DNA of 64,000 bases from Symsagittifera roscoffensis (GCF_963678635.1 NC_087070.1:17455318-17519317); one strand, 5' to 3'; shown: positions 36,690 to 46,910, counted from the stretch's first letter. Notes: generated from the letters alone by a model not told the origin. A program made the numbers and translations.

Positions 36690-37215
36690 CGGAGGGTCCA
36701 AATTTCAGGTAACCCTCCGAGCGGCGGAAAATTTTATCAAAGAACCTTTTTATCCAACTGGGAAGGTTGACCGTGTCAGCCAACCTAGTTTTAAGTCAGG
36801 TAGACCGCTTTTGGAGACTTTATTGCGGTAACATAACCTTTTTTCTTGATTTTTGGGGAACCCTCCGAGGTAACCCTCTGGAGTCAGCTAAGGTCCTTAG
36901 CAACCCTCCTTAGTGGAAAATTTCCACGAGGTTATCCAAAGAAGTTAAGACAGCCCTCCCATAGAAAACTAAGCTTGTTTTGACGCTTCCTGAAGTTAAT
37001 TGAAGGCCCTTCTGAGTGAGGCTCAGAAATTTGAAAATTTTGGAGGTACCCTCCGAAGTAACCCTCCGGAGCATATTAAGCATCTTATTGACCCTCCTTA
37101 GTAAATTTAGGGGGACCCTCCGAAGTGACTTGGGTGATTAAAGTACCCTCCGAAGTAGGCTAAGTGTCTTAACAACCCTCCGAAGTAACCCTCCGGAGTG
37201 TCTTAAACCTTCTAA
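36690..37215 (+). repeat. ACCCTCCG motif cluster in the leader
   Basis: About ten more ACCCTCC(G) sites and their complements, several as the direct-inverted pair ACCCTCCGAAGTAACCCTCCGGAG (36860, 37048, 37174 regions; quoted in pieces of this form) and others followed by TTAG. They continue the motif seen in the 67-nt modules. Together the leader has at least fifteen such sites in 2.1 kb. Confidence 0.6.
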
Positions 37216-37497
37216 ACAACCTTCCTTGTTAGAAACTTGAGGAAATCTTCCGTGGCGATTTGGGAAACGGAAAATATCCATTTAATCAAAATCATATTAG
37301 GGTATTAGGCGCTTATTAGGATCATATGAGCCCATTTTGACCCGGAAATTTGTGATCAACTTTGGATTCTAGATCGAGTGTATCAGAAGTACCCGAACAA
37401 AAAATTTTTTTTTGATTGTGATTTTGGTTGTGCGGTTGCCTTGAGCTAATTAATAGGAAAGTTCGGGCAATCCGGGAACAAATAAAAGAAGACCTCG

Positions 37498-37526
37498 GTG
37501 AGTGTATTAGGCAAATACACACTCAC
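37498..37526 (+). promoter_or_regulatory. Leader hairpin 1
   Basis: GTGA-GTGTATT, loop AGGCA, AATACAC, bulged AC, TCAC. Stem of 7 plus 4 base pairs. Compared with hairpin 2, an A-to-G change in the 5' arm is matched by T-to-C in the 3' arm, so pairing is kept. Possible packaging, dimerisation or translation element; the 5' arm also contains GGTGAGT, a possible splice donor. Confidence 0.55.
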
Positions 37527-37682
37527 TTGAGAAGAAAAGTTGTTCCCTGCTCTCGTGCACTTGGAGCGTTCCGGGTGTGGGGGAGCTTTTTCATAGACTT
37601 TAGAAGTTTTCGATCAGAGGTTGCCTTGAGCCACTTGATAGGACAGCTCGGGCAATCGCAGGGCACCTAAAAGAAGACCTCG

Positions 37683-37711
37683 GTGGGTGTATTAGGCAAA
37701 TACACACCCAC
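37683..37711 (+). promoter_or_regulatory. Leader hairpin 2
   Basis: GTGG-GTGTATT, the same AGGCA loop, AATACAC, bulged AC, CCAC. Same fold as hairpin 1 with one compensatory base-pair change, and here the splice-donor-like GTGAGT is lost to GTGGGT, which favours a structural role over a splice role. Confidence 0.55.
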
Positions 37712-38144
37712 TTGAGAAGACTGTGTCCTGGGCTTTGTTCTTTCGGATCGTTCCGATTGGGGGAAGTCTTTTTCTTTAAGACCAAGTTTTATTGATCTGT
37801 TTCTGAATCATCACTGCTTTTTATCAAAGATTGTTTAATTTTAACAAAGCAGTGACTTGATAAATTGTGTGGCGATAAAATGATACTGACAAAAGGTCGC
37901 TGTCACCTGTAGGATATTCTTACCTGATTATCTATTGTGTTTTGTGTGTTGATTATATCTTGTGAAAATCTTGTGATACTGTTATACTATACGACAGGGT
38001 TGAGTTAGCATTATATCAATACTGAGCAGGCCCTGGATGTGTGTGTAACTCGAGCTGAGTCACTAAGATTGTCATTGAGAAACCTAAGAGATTGATACTG
38101 ACTTTTCGACATACGAATATTGTTTTTTTTGTGTGTCACAAAGT

Positions 38145-41100
38145 ATGCAGCGCAGGGACTCGTTAGGATCGACTACTAAGATTCCCAGGCTGAGCAAGGG
38201 CAGCACGCGAAAATTTAAAACTAGGCGTAGCCAGTCCTCGTTTAGCAGCGCCTCCGACGTGTTTGCTGAAAACGAATCGACTAAAGGTCAACCTGATCTT
38301 TCAGTGAGCGGAATGAGATTGAGGAGCGATCAAAGGCGGAGCGCCGAAGACGGAACCGCGAGCGAAACGCTTGTTGACCCCTTTGACGAGGGAGAACAGA
38401 CGCTCATTCGACCCGACTTTGAGCCGAGCGAGGACTTCGAGCGGGAAGAAGTCGAGAGGACAGAGGAGACCTCGGAGCGTTCCGAGGTCGAGCCGCGAGA
38501 GGAAGTATTATTCAATGGGATGTCCAAATCGGAGACCAAAAGTCACAGGTGGAGGGGAGAATACTCACATTCGGCTAGTACCCACTCATCTCTGGCCAAG
38601 CAGAGCAACAACGCGATGATGTCGAGTATAAGCCCGAGTGAAAAACAAACGGGTTCGAAGGCCAAGAAGAGTTGGAAGTCTTTGTACGACGAACGCATGG
38701 CGTCACTACCAACTGTAGGTTTGACTTCCAGTGATGACTACCCGGAGCTAAACCATCCGGATGTGAACTTCACACCGTGCCCAAGGAACGATATGAGCAG
38801 GAAGGCGTCGTCAACCTCGCCGACCAGGCCCATGTCAGATGGGATAACGATGGGAGCGTCATCAACCTTCGACAGATTAATGACGTCGATGAGCAAGCAA
38901 AAAGGCGGTGCGTCATCAAGCACCAGGCTGCAGCCGCAGTTGACCTCATCTTCTCTGGGACTAACCCCGTCATTTGGGGCCACTGGCGACATAAGTGACA
39001 TGTTCGCTGGCGTAATGAATGGTCTAGATGAACTGAGGCGGGACATGACTAAAAGAATAGATCAGGTTGATGAGAGAGCTCACAAAGGTCAAGAGAATCT
39101 GAGAGACGAACTAACGCATGTGAAGTCGCAGGCGAGCGTTGATCAGGCTCAGTTGATTCGCAACACCGATCAATGCCTGGAGGAGAGCCTGGCACAGGCA
39201 AACAAGGAGTCATACGAAAGAGAGGCTAGGATGACCAGGGAGATCGAACGATTGTTGAACGATCATGATAGTACCTACGCCCACACGATGACTAGCCTAG
39301 AGAAAAGGTTAGATGCAAAATCCGATTTAATGATGCGGAAGCTTGACGCGATCCTGAATGGGAGCAATTGGCAGGAGCGTTCCAACCCAAGGGAGCGCTC
39401 ACGCCATGCAAATGATGGAGATGGTACGGGCAGCAAGGCCAGAGCCCAGCAAGGCTCGAGAACGAACTACGAACCCAGAAACAAGGAGCGGCCAAGGGCA
39501 GCCCCGTCGAGGCCTGGCTGGACGAATCCAGTCCCGCCGGAGGCAGATGCCACCCCGGAGACAAGGTTGCCAACTGTGCCACAAGTCAGTTCAGTACCAG
39601 ATCTGACTACAGTCTCACAGGACACAACGATGTATGCCTCGATGTTTGAGCCTCTGAACAGATCTCTCGAAACATTCATCACCAAGCTCTCGAAGTCAAC
39701 CGAGAGAGGAGAGAGGTCAAGAAGGACACTGAAAAAGCCGAAGTCATATAAAGACGAGTCAGACGGCTGCATTGATACTTGGATAGATGTGATGAAGTTA
39801 CACTTTGAGGAAGAGAATCTCTCCAAGAAACAAGAGTGCAGCGAGCTGACGAGCAATCTGGAGGGTACTGCATTAAGTTGTGTAATGGCGAAAAGAGCCA
39901 ATGAGAGAGACAGCGCTCGCAAGATATTCGACATCCTGCTGAATCGTTTCGGCTCTGGAGTACAAGGGCACCAGGCTATGGTGAAGTTCGAAAAGAGGCG
40001 TCAAAGAGATGACGAATCCATAGATAATTTCTTGGACGACCTTGAATTGCTTAGGAGGAGAAGCAACCCAGATGAGAAAATATCCGAGCGAAACTTGGCG
40101 ATTGCTTCGAAGTTCATGGACGGAGTAAGGAGTGAGGAGTTGAAGACGACGTTGGCCACTCACTTCACCCTGTCGCTTGACCAGGTACCCACGCCCGACG
40201 ACTTGCGTATGAAGTCACGCGAGTATTTACTCATAAAACCGAGGGCGCAAAACCGTTACAGCAATTATGGTAACTATAGCGGGACAAACACTGGTGCGAA
40301 TTCCAGTTGGTACAAACCTCGCGATGACATGGATAAGAGGAGGTCGTGTGCGAATTGTGGTTCGATGGACCATCACGTTTCCGCGTGTTCTGCATACAAA
40401 CAGAACATGAAGGCCATAGGCTACTTTCTCGAGGACGCCGACGCGACCGACGAGGATCATGAAGAGTACGTCAGAGGGCTCATCATGAAATATGGTCCGA
40501 GGTGTTTCTTCAGTAATTTGGAGGGACACTTCAAGTCGGATTGTACTCAATTTTGGGATGTAGTAGCGGACGCGAAACATCCCCGCCACGAAGAGGCGCT
40601 TTCGGGTGTCAAGGCCAGTCGAGCACGTCTGATGAACGAGGCTGAATCTCGGAGAAAGGAGACGACACCGAGCACCTTCACGACCAAAAAGGTTAAGACA
40701 TGGCCTGACGAGGTGGTAGCCTCGAACCTCGAAGCAGAGTCGTCTAGCCCACTCAAGGTGGATTACGGCCTGGCGGCAAGGACAGCGCTGCAGAATGTCA
40801 AACAGGACCTAGCCACGAAAGAAGTGGAGCAATGGGTAAGGTCGGAGCTGGAGAGCACAGATCTTCGGGAAAGTTTTAATGTTCTGAGTAAAACGACAAA
40901 AGTAGAAGACAAAGAGGAACCCAGGAAACAGGGACTAAAACTGAACGTTATATCTGGTAAGATTTTCGGCATGACGAAGGAGGGGACCAAAATAATGTCC
41001 ATCATCTCAGTCGCAGGGCACCAGGTGGTCAAGAACTTGAGTGAACCATCCGAGATTACACTAGTCCACCTGGACATCTATGCCGACTGCCTGAAGGATA

Positions 41101-42377
41101 AAGATCCCAAACTGGACTCCAGGGCAGTGCGAGCGCTGCTCACAGCGGGAGGTCCGAGGCTGATGAAAGTGGACGGACATTATATCGATGTCCATGGCCC
41201 TTACCCGATCCTAATGAATGTGGATGGCATCAATATCTACACGAAAGCTCACATAACTGATGCGAACGATCAGATTGGCCGGATATACATTGGTCAAGAG
41301 GAGCTGAAGGTTAGACGGATCGGACACAACGCGATGCTCGAACAAGATGCGGTGCATATAGGTTGCGAGGCCGATCTGGCCGCACACGTTCTGGACGTGC
41401 AAGGCAGACAACTTTCAGTAAAGGGACTGCTAGACACGGGAGCAGTGGTTAGTGTCATGCCAGTCAAAACTTGGACCGACATGGGTTTCGAGAGGTCGGA
41501 TCTCATACGGACAAACATCAGGTTGGCAGCGGCCAATCAGGGAGCGATCTATGTGACTGGACGAACCCCGATCATTTCACTGCAGCTCGGAGGAAGACAT
41601 CTTTGGATGAGCTTCCTAGTAGTGGAGAATTTGGACGAATCCGATCAGTTCATCTTAGGAAGGGATTTCGTTCGCAACTTTGACGTCACGATCGATCTCA
41701 ATGACGGGTTGATTAGGATCAAGGATCCTGAGAGAAAGTATGAAAAGAGACTCCTTAATAAGATCTTAATTAACCAGGCCAAGGTGCCGATTTTTCTGGA
41801 TCGAAAAGTTAGATTAAAACCAAACCAAGCCGTAGTAGCGACGTTTAGGATGAGGAACTTGAATGAACTCAGCAATGACAGACAGGTGTGTCTGGTACCA
41901 AATCCAAACAGTAAAAGCTCGGCTATTTTAGGAAGAAGCTTCTCACTCACTCAGAGCGGACTATGTGTGAGAGTGTTATTGAACACAGAAGCAACAACAG
42001 TGACAATACAGAGGGGAAAGAAACTTGGCTACGCTTTGCCTCTGAACACAGACTTTCAGAGTGTGGAGAACTTGAAAAAGTTTGATGTTACTAAATGTCC
42101 ATTGCATGCGAACCAAGAATGTATAATGAGGAGAGTGAATGAATTGAAATCTTCTAGGAAATTGTTTTCAATGAAGTCGGAAACAGATGATGGGCTGTCT
42201 AGTTGTTCCAACTTTCCTGAGAGGCCGACGGAAGCAGAGTTAGCAGCGAATAAACCTGTCTTACCTGAGATAGAACATGTGAAGGGTAAAATATCAGACA
42301 AGGAACTAGATTCGCTCAGAGCGGTGCTAAATCGGAACGCAGACTTTTTTTCGAAGCATAAGGCCGACATAGGTTGA
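38145..42377 (+). CDS. Gag-protease polyprotein of element A
   Basis: Starts at the first ATG in a 1,414-codon frame (the upstream GTG at 38133 is not preferred). Order by residue: charged, Ser/Glu-rich N-terminus (1-270); coiled coil (about 280-405); Arg/Pro-rich linker; capsid-like region (about 530-675) with a 'TWIDVMKLHF...FDILLNRF' Ty3-gag flavour; CCHC knuckle C-A-N-C-G-S-M-D-H-H-V-S-A-C (about 735-748); a second knuckle-like CFFS...H...C (about 787-800) in which the second Cys is Ser; retropepsin with LLDTGAVVSVMP (about 1096) and the ILGRDF strand (about 1171). It packages RNA and cleaves the polyprotein. The frame ends in two adjacent TGA codons at 42375-42380 exactly where RT homology begins. 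Confidence 0.85.
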   Translation: MQRRDSLGSTTKIPRLSKGSTRKFKTRRSQSSFSSASDVFAENESTKGQPDLSVSGMRLRSDQRRSAEDGTASETLVDPFDEGEQTLIRPDFEPSEDFEREEVERTEETSERSEVEPREEVLFNGMSKSETKSHRWRGEYSHSASTHSSLAKQSNNAMMSSISPSEKQTGSKAKKSWKSLYDERMASLPTVGLTSSDDYPELNHPDVNFTPCPRNDMSRKASSTSPTRPMSDGITMGASSTFDRLMTSMSKQKGGASSSTRLQPQLTSSSLGLTPSFGATGDISDMFAGVMNGLDELRRDMTKRIDQVDERAHKGQENLRDELTHVKSQASVDQAQLIRNTDQCLEESLAQANKESYEREARMTREIERLLNDHDSTYAHTMTSLEKRLDAKSDLMMRKLDAILNGSNWQERSNPRERSRHANDGDGTGSKARAQQGSRTNYEPRNKERPRAAPSRPGWTNPVPPEADATPETRLPTVPQVSSVPDLTTVSQDTTMYASMFEPLNRSLETFITKLSKSTERGERSRRTLKKPKSYKDESDGCIDTWIDVMKLHFEEENLSKKQECSELTSNLEGTALSCVMAKRANERDSARKIFDILLNRFGSGVQGHQAMVKFEKRRQRDDESIDNFLDDLELLRRRSNPDEKISERNLAIASKFMDGVRSEELKTTLATHFTLSLDQVPTPDDLRMKSREYLLIKPRAQNRYSNYGNYSGTNTGANSSWYKPRDDMDKRRSCANCGSMDHHVSACSAYKQNMKAIGYFLEDADATDEDHEEYVRGLIMKYGPRCFFSNLEGHFKSDCTQFWDVVADAKHPRHEEALSGVKASRARLMNEAESRRKETTPSTFTTKKVKTWPDEVVASNLEAESSSPLKVDYGLAARTALQNVKQDLATKEVEQWVRSELESTDLRESFNVLSKTTKVEDKEEPRKQGLKLNVISGKIFGMTKEGTKIMSIISVAGHQVVKNLSEPSEITLVHLDIYADCLKDKDPKLDSRAVRALLTAGGPRLMKVDGHYIDVHGPYPILMNVDGINIYTKAHITDANDQIGRIYIGQEELKVRRIGHNAMLEQDAVHIGCEADLAAHVLDVQGRQLSVKGLLDTGAVVSVMPVKTWTDMGFERSDLIRTNIRLAAANQGAIYVTGRTPIISLQLGGRHLWMSFLVVENLDESDQFILGRDFVRNFDVTIDLNDGLIRIKDPERKYEKRLLNKILINQAKVPIFLDRKVRLKPNQAVVATFRMRNLNELSNDRQVCLVPNPNSKSSAILGRSFSLTQSGLCVRVLLNTEATTVTIQRGKKLGYALPLNTDFQSVENLKKFDVTKCPLHANQECIMRRVNELKSSRKLFSMKSETDDGLSSCSNFPERPTEAELAANKPVLPEIEHVKGKISDKELDSLRAVLNRNADFFSKHKADIG

Positions 42378-42380
42378 TGA

Positions 42381-43223
42381 AATTTTGTAGAACACGAGAT
42401 TGAGATAGAAGAGGGCTCGGTACCTCATAGGGAAGGGGCGAGAAGAATGACCCCAAACAAGTCAGAAGCGTGTAGGAAGGAGATCGAGATGTTAATGGAG
42501 TACGACATGATCGAGCCGTCGAAGTCCCCATGGGCTTGTGGCGTGGTCATGGCGAAAAAGAAAGGGGGACAACTCAGATTTAGTTGTGATTTCCGTTATC
42601 TGAACGCAGTGACTATAAAGGACGCATACCCCATTCCCCGCATCGATGAGAGCCTATCCAAGCTGGGAGACGCGAAGTTCTTCACGACGTCGGATTTGGG
42701 CTCTGCGTTCTGGCAAGTGCCACTCAGAAAGCAAGATCGAGAGAAAACAGGCTTCGCGTGTGAGCTGGGATTGTTCCAGTGGAAGAGGATGCCATTCGGA
42801 TTGTGCAACGCGACGGCCACATTCCAGCGACTGATGGCCCAGGCACTCACGAGCGTCACTAAGAAATACGGGAATCTCATCATGTGTTATGTCGATGATG
42901 TCGTGATTGCAACACCAACCTTAGAAGACCACATAGAGAGGTTGGAGGAGGTGTTTTCTTGCATGAAGCAGGCGGGTCTGAAATGTAAACCCTCTCAGTG
43001 TGAAATCCTCAGGGATTCCATAAAGTATCTGGGCCGCCTGGTTGACAAACATGGAGTGAGACCAGATCCCGAAGCGGTTGAAGCGGTGCTGACCTGGAAG
43101 GCACCTAAGACAGATACACAGCTGATGAGTTTTTTGGGATTCGCTAATTATTATCGAGAGTTCATCATGGGGTATGCTGACAAAAAGGTTGATGAGAAAC
43201 AAGGGCAAAAAGTTCACCTGGAC
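42381..43223 (+). CDS. Reverse transcriptase of element A
   Basis: Same frame as gag-protease, directly after TGA TGA. The usual RT N-terminal stretch (NFVEHEIEIEEGSVP) follows the stops at once, so there is no own start; the ATG at 42447 is internal. Recognisable blocks: RFSCDFRYLN, AYPIPRIDE, TTSDLGSAFWQ, MPFGLCNATATFQRLM, the catalytic Y-V-D-D-V (42888-42902) and FLGFANYYREF. It copies element RNA into DNA in virus-like particles. The frame closes at 43224-43226 in the RT-RNase H connection, while RNase H continues in the +1 frame from about 43175; several residues normally present there are missing, so a small deletion with frameshift in this copy is most likely. Confidence 0.88.
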
Positions 43224-44468
43224 TGATGAGGCGCAAGTTTCATTTGAAAACATCAAACGTGAACTTTGCGAGGCACCGGTCCTCGGCATGCCGACAGAGA
43301 AGGGGATGTTCATGCTGGACACGGATGCATCAGTGGTTGCGATATTGGGCATACTTCACCAGGAGCAGGAGTGGAACGGGAGAACGGTTCTTCGTCCGAT
43401 AGCCTACGGGAGTAAAGTCCTGAGTGATACTGAAATGAAGTACGGCGCACCAAAAGCGGAGATGTTTGCGGTGATCACTTTCGTGGAAAAATACAGTGCC
43501 TACTTGGGGAGTGCTCCCTTCAAGTTACGTGTGGATAATCGTGCCCTTGCCTGGCTGAAAACCTATTCGATGGACCAAAGTTATATTGGTCGTTGGATCG
43601 TGCGCCTGGATGGATACCACATGATCATAGAGCACCATACCCGTGACAAGCATCAGAACGCAGATAGCCTCAGTAAAAAGACAGAATTTTATGAGCACCT
43701 CGAGGATAAACAGGCTAACAAATCAGAGACCAAAGACGGGTTTTCCTTTCTGGACAAAGAAACCTACGACAAACTGCCACTTACTAGGTGGTTAGACAAG
43801 TCAGGGCATCCTATACCCGGACAACCTGACCTTCCAGTGGAGACGGCCGCGGAGATAAAGCTTTTAGCCAGAGGCGAGCCCGTTCCGTTGGATCTGCTAG
43901 TTCGATCCAACTTGGTGCAGCAAGAACTTACCAGATTAGGTATAAACAGCATGGCTCTGTTGAACAGGACGGTGAACCTGGCGCCGGACGTCATGGGAAA
44001 GCTCCGTGACTTGTTGGACAGGGAAGTGGATAGGCATGATCATGAATGGATGGAGACCATGCAGCGGTTGACTGTCACCGAGAGAACAGAGAAGAGGCCA
44101 GTGTCCTTTCGCAGCCGAGGCGTTGAACGAGATTGCAGGTCGATTGTCAACCAGCTGGTGAGCTCGATGCCGAAGGAGGTCTTGTTGAGAACTTCGTTCA
44201 CTGAACATGGAACACTGAATCAGAACCAAACTACTGAGGAAGTCAGGATCAGGTCGAAATCTAGCTTCACGAGGAGAGTGCATTTCACGGATGCAAAAGA
44301 AGAATACGAGCCGAGCCCAGATTGTTCGTCCGTGGACGAGACAATGTCCGGGGAGTCTGATACCTTCGAGCCAGTCAAGGCCGACTCGTCTGAGGAGTCA
44401 GACACCTTTGAGCCCGTGCAGGACGACTTGTCCGGGGAGAGGTTGACGAGACCACCTAGGGACAGAAT
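43174..44468 (+). CDS. RNase H and linker of element A pol (shifted frame)
   Basis: Read one frame on from RT. It contains the Ty3-type RNase H (about 43235-43700): F-T-W-T-D-E-A, the first catalytic Asp in MLDTDASV, then Y-G-A-P-K-A-E-M (Glu), R-V-D-N-R-A-L (Asp) and H-Q-N-A-D-S-L-S (Asp/His region). RNase H removes the RNA template after reverse transcription. A Lys/Leu-rich linker and then an acidic segment with the repeated pattern SGESDTFEPV follow. The integrase frame (44469 on) is back in the RT frame, so this block lies between two opposite shifts. No classical slippery heptamer was seen at either site. Confidence 0.75.
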
Positions 44469-46244
44469 TTGTCCGGGGAGTCGAGAAACATCTCAGACAA
44501 CTTGGAATATGATGTTGAGGAATCAGTCGACTCAAGTGTTGACTCGAGGCCCCAGTCCTGGGACAACACGTCTGAAACAACTTCCAATTCCGACATGTCA
44601 GAGATCGCAATCCACTCCTTATTGGTAGACTGGAAGCAGCGTGGGCTGGACCGAGAAACACATCAGGATCCAGACAGGGACAGATACGCCTCAGATGAAG
44701 AGGGCACTGTGGTAGATAATGCCGCAGACGAGCTCGAGCTGATAGCAGTTTCGAAACGCCCAACCAGATTGCTGCCACATGGTACGGTCGTCCGTACCAA
44801 TCTGGAACCATCTGTGCAGAAAGCGACGCCTTTGAAAAAGATATTATGTGTCAAGTTGATGGACGATGCTCATGCTCCGGAGATAATGAGTGGGCAAATG
44901 AACGTGGTAAAGACGTATTTGAAAGCCAGGTACAGGCTGTCGGATCTCCTAAGGGCTCAACGAAATGATAGAATGACGAGCAGTCTGAAGAGATGGATCG
45001 AGAATGGAGCACCTGACAAGGGAGACTTGGAAGAAGACAGCTACAAGATCTTGAAGCAATTCTACCTGAAGCGAAACGACTTGTTGTACCTGAATAAGGA
45101 CGGAATTGTTGCCTGCAAGCGAAAAGAGGAGGACACGGTCCTCTATAAATACAATTCAATAGAGTTACCACAGTTGTACCAGACCGAATTGCTCTTTCGC
45201 TCACATGATCAGATGGGCCATCAAGGCGTGGACAAAGTGTATAACAGGATACAGAAACGATTCGAATGGCCGGGATTGAAAAAGGTTTGTGAGAAGTGGA
45301 TTGCCGCATGCCTGTCATGTCAGCACGCGAAGGATCCCAGGAAACTAAGGTTCCCCCTACAGTCAATAGAGTCGTCAGGTTTCAACGAAGTGGTGCAAAT
45401 TGATCATCAGAAAATCTGCATGACAGCAACGGGCTATAATCAGGTGCTGGTAATGATCGACCATTTTACGAAGTATGCGGAAGCAGCACCCTGCATGACA
45501 TCATCGGCGGAAGAAACATGTGATCATTTGATAAATGTGTGGATAGCGAGGCATGGCTGCCCCATCACGTTCCAATCGGACAATGGCAAAGCATTCGTGG
45601 GTGATCTCACGAAGGAGTTGATGAAAAGGTCGCAGGTAGCGCAGGCCCACTCGACCACTTATCACCCGCAAACGAATGGCCTAGTCGAGAGGCAAAACTG
45701 CACACTCGTATCCATGCTGAGAGTCTACTGCTCGCGTTACATGGATGACTGGGACAAGCATTTGCCGCAAGTGATGGGTGCTTACAACAGCACGGAGCTT
45801 TTCACCACGGGAATAAGTCCGCACATGATGTTAACGGGTCATGAAAAAGCGCTCCCGTTGACGTTTTTCTACCCTGAATATGAGGGGAAGAGGACAGCAC
45901 CGCAGACGTACGTGCGGGATGTTATTAGAAGACAGCAGGACCTCAATGACTTATGCAGGAGGAATACGCAACAGGCGCAAATAAGACAAAAAAGGAGGTT
46001 TGATAAAAGTACAGCTGATGCAAAAGCCTACTCAGTTGGCGACTACGTTTGGGTGTTCCAGGAAGTGGTTCCACCAAAAGGAACCAAGAAACTATTTAAA
46101 AAATGGCGTGGTCCATTTCAGATAACAGAAGTGCACCAAGGAGGTCGTTTTTATCGATTGAGCACTGGAAGAGCAGCTCATTATGAAAACATCAAACCAC
46201 ACAATGCCTCGTCAGAGGATTGGTGCGTCCCAACGGACATGTAA
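44469..46244 (+). CDS. Integrase of element A
   Basis: N-terminal acidic linker, then HHCC zinc finger (H-D-Q-M-G-H ... C-L-S-C, about 45205-45320), catalytic core and GPF-type C-terminal domain (K-W-R-G-P-F, about 46105). Catalytic residues are all present: Asp at 45402-45404, Asp at 45579-45581 and Glu at 45687-45689. The last two are 35 residues apart, the classic DD35E spacing, with the QSDNGKAF and NGLVERQ contexts. It inserts element DNA into the host genome. No chromodomain was recognised. The frame overlaps the preceding one and starts without an ATG, so it is part of a continuous pol. It ends at TAA 46242-46244, after which the same frame runs on. Confidence 0.88.
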   Translation: MSGESRNISDNLEYDVEESVDSSVDSRPQSWDNTSETTSNSDMSEIAIHSLLVDWKQRGLDRETHQDPDRDRYASDEEGTVVDNAADELELIAVSKRPTRLLPHGTVVRTNLEPSVQKATPLKKILCVKLMDDAHAPEIMSGQMNVVKTYLKARYRLSDLLRAQRNDRMTSSLKRWIENGAPDKGDLEEDSYKILKQFYLKRNDLLYLNKDGIVACKRKEEDTVLYKYNSIELPQLYQTELLFRSHDQMGHQGVDKVYNRIQKRFEWPGLKKVCEKWIAACLSCQHAKDPRKLRFPLQSIESSGFNEVVQIDHQKICMTATGYNQVLVMIDHFTKYAEAAPCMTSSAEETCDHLINVWIARHGCPITFQSDNGKAFVGDLTKELMKRSQVAQAHSTTYHPQTNGLVERQNCTLVSMLRVYCSRYMDDWDKHLPQVMGAYNSTELFTTGISPHMMLTGHEKALPLTFFYPEYEGKRTAPQTYVRDVIRRQQDLNDLCRRNTQQAQIRQKRRFDKSTADAKAYSVGDYVWVFQEVVPPKGTKKLFKKWRGPFQITEVHQGGRFYRLSTGRAAHYENIKPHNASSEDWCVPTDM

Positions 46245-46910
46245 GAGGGAGACTATTTGATAGTTGATCCTGCTTGTGAAGTGAATGAAAGGGGTACTCG
46301 CGACAAGAACGACGGGAATGAGGTGGTGGACGATTGCGATCTACCACTGGATCTCGAGTTGACCGAGCGAGTAGAGGTGGACGATGAAACTCTACCTTAT
46401 GCCGAAGAAGACTGGGACTGCCCGGAACAAACCGAAATTGACAAAGGAATACAGCCTGACTTTCCTCTCACTATGGAAACACGCCAGAGCAAGAGAGGAA
46501 AAAACGAGAAGAAATACAATCCGTACGGCGAGGATTTCGTCGTAGACAGGATAGTTGTAAGTGATGTCATGGACTCGCTAGTGGGACTGGACGAAGTGGC
46601 GATGCTAGAAGAAATCGACTTGGTGAATGATATGGATCAAGATTGGATCGACGATCGATCAGAACCGGAAGCAGAGTTCGAACCAGAAGCGGAACAGACT
46701 CATGAGCAAGAACTAACGAACTTGCGCGTACTCGAATGGCTCCATGATCTGCCGACAGATCCAAAAGAGACGATCCTGACGATTCTGGACGTCGATAAAG
46801 ACGGCATCAAATACATCAGTCATGACAATACCGAGTCCAACTGGGTCGCCCCAGATGGTCCTCTACGTGTTCCACAATCCAACCTCGATCTCCTAGACTT
46901 TGGGCAATGA
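46245..46910 (+). CDS. Acidic C-terminal extension of pol
   Basis: In frame with integrase after a single TAA; the first residues (EGDYLIVDPACEVNE) look like a natural continuation, so the TAA is probably a mutation. The rest is about 220 residues rich in Asp and Glu with no recognised fold, including an E-P-E-A-E-F-E-P-E-A-E stretch. It ends at TGA 46908-46910. Function unknown; gypsy pol C-termini beyond the GPF domain vary and can steer target choice. Confidence 0.6.
   Translation, partial: EGDYLIVDPACEVNERGTRDKNDGNEVVDDCDLPLDLELTERVEVDDETLPYAEEDWDCPEQTEIDKGIQPDFPLTMETRQSKRGKNEKKYNPYGEDFVVDRIVVSDVMDSLVGLDEVAMLEEIDLVNDMDQDWIDDRSEPEAEFEPEAEQTHEQELTNLRVLEWLHDLPTDPKETILTILDVDKDGIKYISHDNTESNWVAPDGPLRVPQSNLDLLDFGQ

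Larger units (their letters stand above)
37433..37790 (+). repeat. Two-copy leader repeat, about 185 bp
   Basis: Copy 1 at about 37433-37612 and copy 2 at about 37618-37790 share TTGCCTTGAGC, TCGGGCAATC, AAAAGAAGACCTCGG, a hairpin, CACTTGAGAAG and a GGGGGAGCTTTTT/GGGGGAAGTCTTTTT end. They are strongly diverged outside the hairpin. No credible reading frame is conserved between them. Confidence 0.75.

Noticed and set aside
38330-46764. Numerous minus-strand ORFs over gag-pol
   Set aside because: Antisense or off-frame readings of clear gag, protease, RT, RNase H and integrase domains.
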